A stretch of 64,000 bases of DNA, taken from the NCBI GenBank assembly GCA_001403755.1, contig CYUH01000013.1:124001-188000 (forward strand). The letters run 5' to 3'. Positions 52,981-61,949 of this stretch are shown piece after piece (positions within the stretch are counted from its first letter, which is position 1; each line of letters opens with the position of its first letter). Source of the stretch: Chryseobacterium senegalense (GTDB taxonomy: Bacteria > Bacteroidota > Bacteroidia > Flavobacteriales > Weeksellaceae). Made by a program: the position numbers and the translations under genes. Under the pieces are notes generated by a model that did no database searches, had not been told where the DNA came from, and saw only the letters and a list, made by a program, of their open reading frames with translations.

Positions 52981-54246
52981 TTAGTATTGAAATAAAGGTT
53001 TTGAATTCATCAATTCATTTACTTTTTGTCTTACTCCGGAAATCACCGATTCGTCTTTGAGGTTTGTCACCACATCATTAATTAATCCTGCAATCACTTC
53101 CATATCATTTTCTTTCAAACCTCTAGTCGTAATCGCGGCAGTTCCCAACCGAATTCCGGAAGTGGTAAATGCTGATTTATCATCGAAAGGAACCATATTT
53201 TTATTACAAGTAATGTCGGCTTTCACCAATGCTTTTTCGGTTTCTTTTCCGTTAACATTTTTATTTCTGAGATCAACCAACATCAAGTGATTATCAGTAC
53301 CTCCGCTTACGATATCGAAACCATTTGCAATCATCGCTTTCGCCAAAGCTTGAGCATTTGCAACGACTTGTTTTGCATAAACTTCGAATTTATCGTCAAG
53401 CGCTTCAGCAAAAGCTACCGCCTTTCCGGCAATTACATGCTCCAATGGGCCACCTTGAATACCAGGGAAAACGGCGCTATCCAAAACGGCACTCATCATT
53501 TTGGTTTCACCTTTTGGCGTTTTATGGCCATAGGTATTTTCAAAATCTTTGCCCATCATAATCAATCCGCCTCTCGGTCCACGAAGCGTTTTATGCGTGG
53601 TTGTAGTTACTACGTGACAATGTTCGAAGGGTGAGCTTAGCAATCCTTTGGCAATTAATCCTGCAGGATGCGCAATATCAGCCCAAAGTGTTGCCCCCAC
53701 TTCGTCAGCAACGTCACGGAATTTTTTAAAGTCAATATCTCTGGAATAAGCAGAATACCCTGCGATGATCATTTTCGGTTTTACTTCCAATGCTTTCTGG
53801 CGCATCGCTTCGTAATCGATCAATCCGGATTCACGATCCACTCCATAAAAATTCGCTCCGTACTGAATTCCGGAAAAATTTACAAAAGAACCATGCGTAA
53901 GGTGACCTCCCATGGATAAATCCAATCCTAAAATCTGATCTCCCGGTTTCAGGATCGCCAAATAAATCGCTGCATTAGCTTGTGAACCAGAATGAGGCTG
54001 CACATTAGCATATTCTACCCCGAAAAGTTGTTTTGCTCTTTCGATAGCAAGGGTTTCAACCTCATCTACCACTTCGCAACCACCATAATATCTTCTTCCC
54101 GGATACCCTTCAGCATATTTATTGGTTAATACGCTGCCCATAGCTTTCATCACATTTTCCGAAACAAAATTTTCTGATGCGATCAGTTCAATGCCGTGGG
54201 TTTGCCTTAGTCTTTCCTGTTCTATGAGGTCAAAAATTGGATCCAT
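52981..54246 (-). CDS. glyA: Serine hydroxymethyltransferase
   Basis: GlyA interconverts serine and glycine and charges tetrahydrofolate with one-carbon units, using pyridoxal phosphate. The 421 residues have [15 protein letters not shown] (about 19-33), the PLP lysine in [16 protein letters not shown] near residue 228, and [13 protein letters not shown]. Full length. The right arm of the split terminator lies about 31 bases after the stop, and the IS element 48 bases after. It works with folA and folK of this window in one-carbon supply. Confidence 0.97.
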   Translation of the reverse strand: MDPIFDLIEQERLRQTHGIELIASENFVSENVMKAMGSVLTNKYAEGYPGRRYYGGCEVVDEVETLAIERAKQLFGVEYANVQPHSGSQANAAIYLAILKPGDQILGLDLSMGGHLTHGSFVNFSGIQYGANFYGVDRESGLIDYEAMRQKALEVKPKMIIAGYSAYSRDIDFKKFRDVADEVGATLWADIAHPAGLIAKGLLSSPFEHCHVVTTTTHKTLRGPRGGLIMMGKDFENTYGHKTPKGETKMMSAVLDSAVFPGIQGGPLEHVIAGKAVAFAEALDDKFEVYAKQVVANAQALAKAMIANGFDIVSGGTDNHLMLVDLRNKNVNGKETEKALVKADITCNKNMVPFDDKSAFTTSGIRLGTAAITTRGLKENDMEVIAGLINDVVTNLKDESVISGVRQKVNELMNSKPLFQY

Positions 54247-54310
54247 AATGATAATTAAATTAAATATTTGTGGTTTAAAATTGCTCCTGATTTTATTGAA
54301 TTAATGGTTT

Positions 54311-54318
54311 CAAATTTA
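54311..54318 (-). promoter_or_regulatory. Candidate -7 element of glyA
   Basis: Minus strand TAAATTTG, 65 bases before the ATG; no clear TTG. Confidence 0.4.
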
Positions 54319-54469
54319 GACATTTTTCACGAAAAAGTCTTAATGATTTTTCATGTATTTGAAATCATTTTACTGCAATAAAGCACTTTTTCAGTCTTCA
54401 TGAAATGTAACATCCTGAGAATTGATCATCCAGCATTTTTATAAATTTCCGCTCATTCATCTTAATTTG

Positions 54470-54477
54470 TATTTTTG
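54470..54477 (+). promoter_or_regulatory. -7 element of the Smr protein gene
   Basis: TATTTTTG, 18 bases before the ATG at 54496. It excludes an earlier TTG start at 54475, which falls inside the element. Confidence 0.6.
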
Positions 54478-54495
54478 CACGAAGAACATTTGACC

Positions 54496-54990
54496 ATGAA
54501 AATCGGCGACAAAGTAGCAGCCATTGATGAAGATTTACAAGGAACCATCACTTCTGTGAAGGGACAAATTGTGGTTTTCAAAGATAAGCACGGCTTCACT
54601 CATCAATTTAAAAAAAATAAATTGGTGCCACAGAATCCCGAAATTTACGACCTGGTGAAAACGGTTTTAAAAGCCGAAAATCCAAAAACCATTTCCAAAA
54701 AACACCACAAAAAACATCTGGTGCTTGATTTACATTTTGAAAATTTGGTAAAAAACCCCGCGGATTATGATGCTTTTGAAAGAATTTTCATGCAAAAAGA
54801 AAAATTGGTAGAAACGCTGGATTTCTGCCGGAAAAACAACTTGAAAAAATTAGAAATCATCCACGGAATCGGCGATGGAGTATTACAAAAGATGGTACAC
54901 GATTACCTAATCGGGCAATCCAATTTGGAATTCGACGACCACGATTTTTTCTACCATCAACGAGGAAGCATCTTGGTAACTTTGAAATAG
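54496..54990 (+). CDS. Smr domain protein
   Basis: A 164-residue protein with an N-terminal beta-rich segment (MKIGDKVAAIDEDLQGTITSV, about 1-50) and a C-terminal Smr domain: VLDLHFENLVKN, then LEIIHGIGDGVLQKMVHDYL and FYHQRGSILVTLK. The DLH and the HGxG motifs are those of MutS2-type Smr nucleases. It is not a MutS2 fusion. The start is set at 54496 because the promoter lies just before it. Role: probable endonuclease or ribosome-associated factor; not proven. Confidence 0.85.
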   Translation: MKIGDKVAAIDEDLQGTITSVKGQIVVFKDKHGFTHQFKKNKLVPQNPEIYDLVKTVLKAENPKTISKKHHKKHLVLDLHFENLVKNPADYDAFERIFMQKEKLVETLDFCRKNNLKKLEIIHGIGDGVLQKMVHDYLIGQSNLEFDDHDFFYHQRGSILVTLK

Positions 54991-55006
54991 ATTTTCCTCA
55001 AAAGAA

Positions 55007-55327
55007 CTATTTACCCTTCGGCAACAACTTGAATGAAGTCGCTACAAACTTATCGCCTTTAATTGTTCCCATCACTTCAGCTTTTCTAATAGTATTGCAA
55101 AAGCCGTCTTCTGCGTGTGCATCGCCGTGATCATCAATGTTGGTTCCTTCTACGAAATACGATTTCCCACCAATTTTCACTGCTAAATCGCAACCTTTTT
55201 TGCTATCCATCTTAAACTGGCACTGTCCGCAAGCAACATCTACAACTTGTTTGATCTGTTTGGACTGCGAAAAAACACTGATTCCTGCAAAAAGCAAAAT
55301 CATGAACAATAAACTTTTCATTTTCAT
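55007..55327 (-). CDS. Secreted small cysteine protein (DUF6370-like)
   Basis: A signal peptide (MKMKSLLFMILLFAGISVFSQ) precedes a domain of about 85 residues with the motif VACGQCQFKMDSKKGCDLAV and EDGFCNTIRK. I recall this as DUF6370, found in flavobacteria, but cannot confirm. Four cysteines in the mature part may form disulfides or bind metal. It is convergent with the Smr gene. Two close starts (55321, 55327) are possible. Confidence 0.7.
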   Translation of the reverse strand: MKMKSLLFMILLFAGISVFSQSKQIKQVVDVACGQCQFKMDSKKGCDLAVKIGGKSYFVEGTNIDDHGDAHAEDGFCNTIRKAEVMGTIKGDKFVATSFKLLPKGK

Positions 55328-55456
55328 AATTATTTTTGGTAAAATTAGCAAATTTAGCTATAAGAAAATACCTTTTCAAAACCTGAATTTCATCAATATT
55401 CGGCCGATCAGGACATACTCCTATTTTTTTATTAAATTTGCTGTCGATAAAAAATT

Positions 55457-56179
55457 ATGCAAAAGCTTTCTCTTCTTTTCACCAAAGATGGTTTACAATA
55501 CCAGATTTCCAAAAACAGAAATGTTTCGGAGGAACAATCTCTCTTTGTAACCGAAGAAACTCCGGAAAATGATATCGCCGATCACCTTGCTAAAGTTTTA
55601 GCCAATAAAAATTTCAAGGAAATTGCTGTTTTTTCTGCTTTAAATCATTTCACTTTGATGCCGGAAGGATTTTCGCAACACGACCTGGGTTACGATTTAA
55701 TTGCCTATAATGCGCCTGTAGATCGAGAAAATGAAGAATTATTGCTTTCCGTGAACAAGAAATTTGGAGTTCAGTTTTATTATACTTTTCCTAAAAATTA
55801 TTATCAATTAATTAAAGATTTGAACGTTACAACAAACTTTAATTTCTCGGGGGAAAAATTTTTGAACACCATCAATCCGAAAAACCAAAAAGAAATCCAT
55901 ATCAATTTGTATCATAATCAGTGTGAATTTTTCGCATTGAACCAGAAAAAAATTGTGCTTTACAATAATCTGGACGTGAACTCGGAGGTCGATTTTCTTT
56001 ATTTCATTATGTTTACATTAAGCAAAATAGGATTTGGAATCAATGAAACCCAATTTTTGGTGTATGGCGAAACAACTGAAAATGAAACCTTTATCTCCGA
56101 ACTCAGAAAATTTGTGAAAAATCTGAAAATCGTTTACGACAATATTCCGAAGAAAAATTTCATCCTCAACGCCCAATAA
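55457..56179 (+). CDS. DUF3822 family protein
   Basis: A 240-residue protein. It resembles the DUF3822 family, which is found next to rsmD in Bacteroidota, as here (29-base gap). It has no signal peptide; the C-terminal part has FSKIGFGINETQFLVYGE and a phosphate-binding-like stretch. An actin/hsp70-type fold is possible; this is inference. Unknown function. Confidence 0.75.
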   Translation: MQKLSLLFTKDGLQYQISKNRNVSEEQSLFVTEETPENDIADHLAKVLANKNFKEIAVFSALNHFTLMPEGFSQHDLGYDLIAYNAPVDRENEELLLSVNKKFGVQFYYTFPKNYYQLIKDLNVTTNFNFSGEKFLNTINPKNQKEIHINLYHNQCEFFALNQKKIVLYNNLDVNSEVDFLYFIMFTLSKIGFGINETQFLVYGETTENETFISELRKFVKNLKIVYDNIPKKNFILNAQ

Positions 56180-56208
56180 CCAATCGCCTCACCCAACATT
56201 CCTTCATT

Positions 56209-56796
56209 ATGTACAGAATTATCAGTGGAAGATGGAAATCGAAAAGAATTTCTGCTCCCAAAAATTTCGAAGTAAGACCGACCACCGATTTTGCCAAAGA
56301 AGCTCTTTTTAGCATCATCGAAAACCGTTTCAGTTTTGATATCGGAAGCAGCGCTGTACTCGATCTTTTTGCGGGAATTGGTTCGATTTCTTTGGAATTT
56401 GCTTCCCGTGGTTGCCAAAATGTGACGTCTGTAGAAATGAATCCGAAACACGCAGCATTCATCAATGCTACTGCTGCAGAACTCGACATGAGTTTACAGA
56501 TCAATGTGCAACGTGCTGATGTTTTCGATTATTTAAAGAAAAACCGAAACCGAAAATTGCATGAAATTATCGTTGCCGATCCTCCGTTCGAAACGGACGA
56601 AAAAAAATACAACGAATTGATCGCATTGGTTTTAAATAATGCTTTTTTAAAGGAGAACGGAATTTTTATTTTGGAACATCAAAGCAGAACCAAACTTGAG
56701 CATCCGAACTTGCTCGATACCCGAAAATACGGAAATGTGAGCTTCTCTTTCTTCAAGCCAAATGAAACTGAAACTGCTGAATTTTCGGAAGATTAA
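56209..56796 (+). CDS. rsmD: 16S rRNA (guanine(966)-N(2))-methyltransferase RsmD
   Basis: RsmD methylates G966 of 16S rRNA using S-adenosylmethionine. The 195 residues show ISGRWKSKRISAPKNFEVRP near the N-terminus, the SAM-binding VLDLFAGIGSISLEFASRG (about 50-68) and the catalytic IIVADPPFETDEKKY (about 122-136). The murI gene is convergent, 21 bases on. Follows DUF3822 on the same strand. Confidence 0.93.
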   Translation: MYRIISGRWKSKRISAPKNFEVRPTTDFAKEALFSIIENRFSFDIGSSAVLDLFAGIGSISLEFASRGCQNVTSVEMNPKHAAFINATAAELDMSLQINVQRADVFDYLKKNRNRKLHEIIVADPPFETDEKKYNELIALVLNNAFLKENGIFILEHQSRTKLEHPNLLDTRKYGNVSFSFFKPNETETAEFSED

Positions 56797-56817
56797 GCTC
56801 TTTTACTCAACTTAATT

Positions 56818-57648
56818 TTATAAAACTTTCAACTCCAAATCAATTGATTTTCCGAAGAATTTTTTAGAGATTTTTTCAAAGTTTTTAGTCAAATCCGACA
56901 GGTAAAATTGGTAAGATGGATTTGCATTTTTATCGTTGAGAAGGTGATGCTGTTCCAAAATCATTTTAAGCTGATTCGCAACAATATTCGGAGAATCGAT
57001 TACACGAACGCGATTTCCGTAATACTGCTTAATTTCATCGATGAGCAGAGGATAATGTGTACAACCTAAAATAAGCGTTTCAATATTTTTTAATTTACTA
57101 TTGCTCAGGTAATTATAAATTATTGAATGCGTAATGGGATGATTTTTAAAACCCTCCTCTATCGCAGGAACCAAAAGTGGCGTTGCAAGCTCATCCACCT
57201 TGATAAATTTATTATGTTTACGAATGGATTTCTTGTACAATCCCGAATTGACCGTAGCTTTTGTGGCGATTACTCCAACATTATTATGAATTTCATACGC
57301 TACCTTTTCAGCGACAGGATTAATTACATCAATCACCGGAACTCGATCTGAAACCAGCTCCAAAACCTCTTTCAACGCGTTTGCCGTCGCCGAATTACAG
57401 GCAATTACAATCGCTTTACAGTTCTTTTCCAGTAAAAAGTTGGTGATTTTGGTGGAATAACCTACAATCGCTTCCCTAGATTTCTCACCATACGGAAGAT
57501 GTTTCGTATCGCCGAAATAAATAAGATTTTCGTGAGGAAGTAGTCTTTTGATTTCCTTTGCAACCGTTAAACCTCCCACTCCAGAATCGAAAATACCGAT
57601 CGGCTGGCTGGCTGAAAGATGGCTGAAATCCTGTTTTTTCTTTTTCAA
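56818..57648 (-). CDS. murI: Glutamate racemase
   Basis: MurI makes D-glutamate for peptidoglycan. The 276 residues contain PIGIFDSGVGGLTVAKEI, VIACNSATANALKE with the first catalytic Cys at about 85, and ILGCTHYPLLIDEI with the second at about 194. The start codon appears to be TTG (57648), since no in-frame ATG precedes the conserved region. A -7 element lies 18 bases upstream. Confidence 0.95.
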   Translation of the reverse strand: MKKKKQDFSHLSASQPIGIFDSGVGGLTVAKEIKRLLPHENLIYFGDTKHLPYGEKSREAIVGYSTKITNFLLEKNCKAIVIACNSATANALKEVLELVSDRVPVIDVINPVAEKVAYEIHNNVGVIATKATVNSGLYKKSIRKHNKFIKVDELATPLLVPAIEEGFKNHPITHSIIYNYLSNSKLKNIETLILGCTHYPLLIDEIKQYYGNRVRVIDSPNIVANQLKMILEQHHLLNDKNANPSYQFYLSDLTKNFEKISKKFFGKSIDLELKVL

Positions 57649-57665
57649 TGGAAAAAAATTTTTTA

Positions 57666-57673
57666 CAAAAATA
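57666..57673 (-). promoter_or_regulatory. Candidate -7 element of murI
   Basis: Minus strand TATTTTTG, 18 bases before the TTG start; no clear upstream TTG. Confidence 0.5.
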
Positions 57674-57728
57674 CGGTTTTTGAACGGATGTTTTCTTTGA
57701 TGAAACCATCGATCTTCAACCCAATAAA

Positions 57729-58361
57729 TTACATCTCTGCATTTTGTTCATTGCCGTAGAATTTAGGCATTTGCCAATGATATTTTACTGCCAAAGTTCG
57801 AATCGCAACAATCAATAAAATTGTGGAAATCTGGACAAATGTATAAGAGAGTGCACTATATTTTACTAAAAAAAGAAATACACCGCCTCCTACAATGCAG
57901 GCAGTTGCATAAATTTCTTTTCTAAAGATCAAAGGAATGCGATTCAATAAAATATCGCGAATAATTCCTCCAAAACAACCGGTTATCGTTCCTAAAGTAA
58001 GACAAATTATAGGATGAAGATCGGCGTTCAGACCTTTCTGAATCCCTATAATTGTAAAAAGTCCAAGACCGAAACTATCAAAAATAAACAAAGTAACACT
58101 GAATTTTTTTTCAATCGACTTAAAAATCATAGAAAGAATCGCTGTGACAAAAATCAACGAACACATCCACAAATCATGCATCCAAAAAACGGGAACATCG
58201 AGCAGTAAATCCCGCACGGTACCACCTCCAACGGACGTTACAAAAGCAATAATAAGCACACCAAATGGATCCAACCGTTTTTGCATCGCGGCAAAACTAC
58301 CGGACATTGCGAAGGAAATGGTTCCCAAAATTTCTATGATAAAATTGAATTGCTGATGCAC
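57729..58361 (-). CDS. TRIC-type trimeric intracellular cation channel family protein
   Basis: A 210-residue membrane protein of the UPF0126/YadS/YicG family. Two repeated halves each have three segments: FIIEILGTISFAMSGSFAAM, GVLIIAFVTSVGGGTVRDLLL with the paired glycines, and then LGTITGCFGGIIRDILL in the second half. The GGG..RD signature is the conserved core of TRIC channels, which conduct K+ in archaea and bacteria. Length is normal. It is downstream of coaD on the same strand (41-base gap with a short repeat). Confidence 0.9.
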   Translation of the reverse strand: MHQQFNFIIEILGTISFAMSGSFAAMQKRLDPFGVLIIAFVTSVGGGTVRDLLLDVPVFWMHDLWMCSLIFVTAILSMIFKSIEKKFSVTLFIFDSFGLGLFTIIGIQKGLNADLHPIICLTLGTITGCFGGIIRDILLNRIPLIFRKEIYATACIVGGGVFLFLVKYSALSYTFVQISTILLIVAIRTLAVKYHWQMPKFYGNEQNAEM

Positions 58362-58369
58362 TATTAGAA

Positions 58370-58397
58370 TTATTGCTTAACGCTTATTGCTTAATGC
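58370..58397. repeat. Tandem 14-base repeat, two copies
   Basis: TTATTGCTTAACGC followed by TTATTGCTTAATGC, in the gap between the TRIC and coaD genes. No function seen. Confidence 0.6.
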
Positions 58398-58402
58398 CGA
58401 TA

Positions 58403-58861
58403 TCAAACCCTCACCGCATCTGGAACCAACAGTTGATATTCGCCACCGTGCGTGATAATTTCGCGGACAATGCTGCTGCTGATGAATGACTTTCCGGATG
58501 AAGTAAGCAGGAAAACGGTTTCCAGCTTTTTATGGGCAAGCGTTCTGTTGGTGTGTGCAATTGCTTTTTCAAACTCAAAATCTGCGGGATTTCTCAGACC
58601 CCGAATGATAAACTGGGCATTTTTCTGCAAACAGTAATCTACGGTAAGTCCTTCAAAAAAATCAACTTCTACATTCGAAAGATGTTCGGTGGATTTGCGG
58701 ATGAATTCCATTCTTTTTTCGAGGGGAAACATGTATTTTTTCTGAGAATTCTGCCCGATTGCAATAATCAGTTTGTCAAAAAGCGGAGCTGCTCTTTCAA
58801 TGATGTCGTAATGTCCTAAAGTAATCGGATCAAAAGATCCCGGAAATACAGCAATTTTCAT
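58403..58861 (-). CDS. coaD: Pantetheine-phosphate adenylyltransferase
   Basis: CoaD transfers AMP from ATP to 4'-phosphopantetheine, the fourth step to coenzyme A. The 152 residues show the nucleotidyltransferase start MKIAVFPGSFDPITLGHYDI with the HxGH-type motif TLGHYDI at about 17-23, LRNPADFEFEKAI, and ISSSIVREI in the C-terminal part. Length is usual. ddl is 29 bases upstream on the same strand, so the two are probably cotranscribed. Confidence 0.96.
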   Translation of the reverse strand: MKIAVFPGSFDPITLGHYDIIERAAPLFDKLIIAIGQNSQKKYMFPLEKRMEFIRKSTEHLSNVEVDFFEGLTVDYCLQKNAQFIIRGLRNPADFEFEKAIAHTNRTLAHKKLETVFLLTSSGKSFISSSIVREIITHGGEYQLLVPDAVRV

Positions 58862-58890
58862 AAATAGTAATGGATTAATCGGATTCGTAT

Positions 58891-59874
58891 TTATTTTTTC
58901 AGCGCTTTCTCCACTTCATTTCCGCAAAGATCCTGGATCGAAATTCCATAGATTTTTGCCTGTTGTGGAAGAATACTTGCGGGCGAAAATCCCGGATTGG
59001 TATTCATTTCGAGCATATACGGAGTTCCGTTCATAATGATAAATTCACTTCGGGAAAACCCACTCATCCCTAAAGAATTGTACGCTTTTTTGGCGATATC
59101 TTCCACTTTTTGGCGGGTTGCATCGTCAATTCTTGCGGGAGTAATCTCTTCCGATGCTCCTTCGTATTTGGCTTCGTAATCGAAGAAATCTTTGTGAGGA
59201 ACAATCTCCGTAATTCCTAAAACGATGGTCTCGCCGTTGAAATCGACCACACCCACAGAAACTTCCATTCCATTGAGGAAACTTTCAATTAAAATTTCAT
59301 CGTCTTCCGCAAATGCGAAATCCAAAGCAGCTTTCAGTTCGGAAGCTTCTTTTACTTTTGAAATTCCCAGTGAAGAGCCACTCTGATTAGGTTTCACAAA
59401 CAATGGAAGACACAATTCATTGATAATTTGAGATTCATCTACGGATTCGCCATTTCTTAGATAAATACTTTTTGCAGAAGGAATGCCGTATTTTGAAAGG
59501 ACAGCCAGGGTATCTTTTTTATTAAAAGTTAATGCACTTTGATAAAAACCGCAGCCGGTATATTTTTGTCCTATGATATCCCAATACGCTTGTAACTCGC
59601 CATTTTCACCGGGTTTTCCGTGAATCGTATTAAAACATACATCAAACTTCACCGTGAAACCACTTTCCAGATCGACAGAAAAATTGGCTTTGTTGATAGG
59701 AACTTTTTGTTCGAGATCATCGAGGAAATACCATTCATCCTTCAAAATCACCACTTTATATACATTATACAGCTCCCGATCGAGAGAATCATAAATCAGC
59801 TGTCCGCTTTTGAGAGAAACTTTATATTCATCAGAATAACCTCCCATTACCACGGCGACATTTTTCTTGTTCAT
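58891..59874 (-). CDS. ddl: D-alanine--D-alanine ligase
   Basis: Ddl joins two D-alanines for the peptidoglycan stem. The 327-residue ATP-grasp protein contains GGYSDEYKVSLKSGQ near the N-terminus, HGKPGENGELQAYWD (about 90-104), LPLFVKPNQSGSSLGISKV (about 155-173) and EMNTNPGFSPASIL near the end. Full length. It has an upstream -7 element. Confidence 0.96.
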   Translation of the reverse strand: MNKKNVAVVMGGYSDEYKVSLKSGQLIYDSLDRELYNVYKVVILKDEWYFLDDLEQKVPINKANFSVDLESGFTVKFDVCFNTIHGKPGENGELQAYWDIIGQKYTGCGFYQSALTFNKKDTLAVLSKYGIPSAKSIYLRNGESVDESQIINELCLPLFVKPNQSGSSLGISKVKEASELKAALDFAFAEDDEILIESFLNGMEVSVGVVDFNGETIVLGITEIVPHKDFFDYEAKYEGASEEITPARIDDATRQKVEDIAKKAYNSLGMSGFSRSEFIIMNGTPYMLEMNTNPGFSPASILPQQAKIYGISIQDLCGNEVEKALKK

Positions 59875-59893
59875 TGTTTTTATGTAAGTAAAG

Positions 59894-59901
59894 CAAATTT
59901 A
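59894..59901 (-). promoter_or_regulatory. -7 element of ddl
   Basis: Minus strand TAAATTTG, 20 bases before the ATG; no TTG in place. Confidence 0.5.
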
Positions 59902-60033
59902 AACAAATTGTTGAAAAATTGCCGTTATTATGGAAATATATTGTGGTTTCAGCAAATTATTTTCTCTACAATTTTTACTATAAAATTTCCTAAAAACCAT
60001 CGTTCAGGACTTTTCTTTCGCGCTAAAAAAATG

Positions 60034-60041
60034 TATTTTTG
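60034..60041 (+). promoter_or_regulatory. -7 element of lpxK, giving a possibly leaderless transcript
   Basis: TATTTTTG ends at 60041, six bases before the ATG at 60048. Transcription would start at or next to the A of the ATG. The TTG at 60039, the earlier possible start, is within the element. The -33 part is not clear. Confidence 0.6.
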
Positions 60042-60047
60042 CAGTCT

Positions 60048-61073
60048 ATGAAAAGATGGTATCTCTACCCTTTTTCCCTGGTTTATCATTTGGTTACAAG
60101 TATTCGAAACGTAATGTATGACTGGGGAATCACTAAATCGACTACACTGAAAACACCAATCATCAATGTTGGAAACCTCTCCGTAGGCGGAAGTGGAAAA
60201 TCTCCCATGGTGATGTATTTGGCAGAATTACTTTCAAAACATTACCGAACCGGGGTGCTTTCTCGAGGTTATGGCCGATTGACCAAAGGTTATGGAATTA
60301 CCAACTACGATAGCAACTATAAAACCGTGGGCGACGAAGCGATGCAGCTATTCGAGAGATTCAAAAACCGCTTTGTAATCGGAGTTTCGGAAAAAAGAGT
60401 TCCCGGAGCAAAAAAAATGATTGCCGATATGGATTTGAACGTCCTCATTCTGGATGACGCTTACCAACACCGAGCGATAAAACCGGGTTTCAACATCTTA
60501 ATGACGGATTACAATGATCCTTATTTTAAAGATTTTTTGTTGCCTGCAGGCGATTTACGAGAAAGTCGAAGCGGTGCAAAAAGAGCACAGATCATTATGG
60601 TTTCCAAATGTCCGGATGATTTAACCGAAGAGAAAAAACAATATTATATTTCAAGAATAAAACCTCAGCATTACCAAAAAATATTTTTTTCGAGCATTGG
60701 TTACGACGAAAATATTTATAATAAAACCCAATCGCTTCCCGATAATAATTTAAGTTATTATGATATCTTGCTCATCACTGGAATTGCGAATCCGAAGCCG
60801 CTTTTAAATCATTTGGCTAAATTTTCTCAGCGTGTGAAACATTTAAAGTTCAAAGATCATCATAATTTCAGCGATCAGGACATCAAAACCATCATCGCAG
60901 AATATAAAAAACTTGGCGAATACAAAATAATATTGACCACCGAAAAAGACTATGTAAGACTCAAGACTTTCGATTATCTCCGGGAGATTGTGTACTATTG
61001 GCCAATTAACGTACATATCGATCGCCAGGAAGAATTCAACCAAATCATCCTAAATTATGTTAACAAAAATTAA
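60048..61073 (+). CDS. lpxK: Tetraacyldisaccharide 4'-kinase
   Basis: LpxK phosphorylates the 4' position of the lipid A disaccharide precursor, using ATP at the inner membrane. The start is set at 60048 (MKRWYLYPFSLVYHLVTSIRN): this N-terminal membrane helix is conserved in relatives. The P-loop is NVGNLSVGGSGKSPMVMYL (about 44-62), with SRGYGRLTKGYG after it. About 341 residues, usual. The PNP gene begins within its last 17 bases. A -7 element directly precedes it, suggesting a leaderless message. Confidence 0.95.
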   Translation: MKRWYLYPFSLVYHLVTSIRNVMYDWGITKSTTLKTPIINVGNLSVGGSGKSPMVMYLAELLSKHYRTGVLSRGYGRLTKGYGITNYDSNYKTVGDEAMQLFERFKNRFVIGVSEKRVPGAKKMIADMDLNVLILDDAYQHRAIKPGFNILMTDYNDPYFKDFLLPAGDLRESRSGAKRAQIIMVSKCPDDLTEEKKQYYISRIKPQHYQKIFFSSIGYDENIYNKTQSLPDNNLSYYDILLITGIANPKPLLNHLAKFSQRVKHLKFKDHHNFSDQDIKTIIAEYKKLGEYKIILTTEKDYVRLKTFDYLREIVYYWPINVHIDRQEEFNQIILNYVNKN

Positions 61074-61875
61074 AGAGACTTCAGATTTTATTAAGCAAAT
61101 CATTCAAGATATTCCAGATTTTGCAATCGTTTTAGGTTCCGGTTTGGGTGCTTTGAAAGATGAAGTACAACCAATTCATACCTTAGATTATCGCGATATT
61201 CCCAATTTTCCGCAAACAACCGTTGCCGGACACGGAGGAAAACTAATTTATGGAACTCTCGAAGGCAAAAAAGTACTGATGATGAGCGGCAGATTTCATT
61301 ATTACGAAGGTCATGATATTCAGACGGTAGTTTTTCCGTTTCGAGTTTTTCATCTTTTAGGAATTAAAAATTTAATTGTTTCTAATGCCGCCGGAGGAGT
61401 AAATCCTGATTTTCGTGTAGCGGACATTATGATTATTAATGACCACATCAACATGCTACCGGAACATCCACTTCGAGGGAAAAACCTCGACGAATTTGGG
61501 CCGAGATTTGTCGATATGAGCGAACCTTATCACCGAAAAATGATTGAAATCGCGGAAAATGTGGCTAAAAAATCCGACATCAAAATCCACCAAGGTTGCT
61601 ATGTTGCGCTACAAGGTCCAACCTTCGAAACTCCCGCTGAATACGGAATGATCAGAGCAATTGGCGGCGATGCAGTGGGAATGAGCACAGTACCGGAAGT
61701 GATTGTTGCCAAACATCAAGGAATGAATTGTTTTGGAATTTCCATCATCACCGATGTTGGCGGACCAGAAATCGCTTTTACTGTTTCTCATGAAGAAGTT
61801 TTGCAAGCTGCGAACAAAGCAATGCCAAACGTAATTACCATCGTGAAAGGTTTAGCGAAAAATTATAACGACTAA
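61057..61875 (+). CDS. Purine-nucleoside phosphorylase
   Basis: A 272-residue PNP of the trimeric (inosine/guanosine) class, which cleaves purine nucleosides with phosphate. It shows ILGSGLGALKDEVQ, GHGGKLIYGTLEGK, MMSGRFHYYEGHD near residue 80, LIVSNAAGGVNPDFR (about 104-118), GPTFETPAEYG and VGMSTVPEVIVAKHQG. It overlaps lpxK by 17 bases, so expression is coupled, an uncommon pairing. A strong terminator follows the stop. Confidence 0.94.
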   Translation: MLTKIKETSDFIKQIIQDIPDFAIVLGSGLGALKDEVQPIHTLDYRDIPNFPQTTVAGHGGKLIYGTLEGKKVLMMSGRFHYYEGHDIQTVVFPFRVFHLLGIKNLIVSNAAGGVNPDFRVADIMIINDHINMLPEHPLRGKNLDEFGPRFVDMSEPYHRKMIEIAENVAKKSDIKIHQGCYVALQGPTFETPAEYGMIRAIGGDAVGMSTVPEVIVAKHQGMNCFGISIITDVGGPEIAFTVSHEEVLQAANKAMPNVITIVKGLAKNYND

Positions 61876-61894
61876 TTTTTTTCATTAAAAATAA

Positions 61895-61925
61895 AAAAAC
61901 GCATCTTATTCGAAGGTGCGTTTTT
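61895..61925. terminator. Bidirectional terminator between PNP and NYN genes
   Basis: Stem of 13 pairs (AAAAACGCATCTT and AAGGTGCGTTTTT with one G-T) and loop ATTCG, with T runs on both strands. Confidence 0.9.
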
Positions 61926-61949
61926 GTTTGGTTAAAAATTTAAAGCAAA

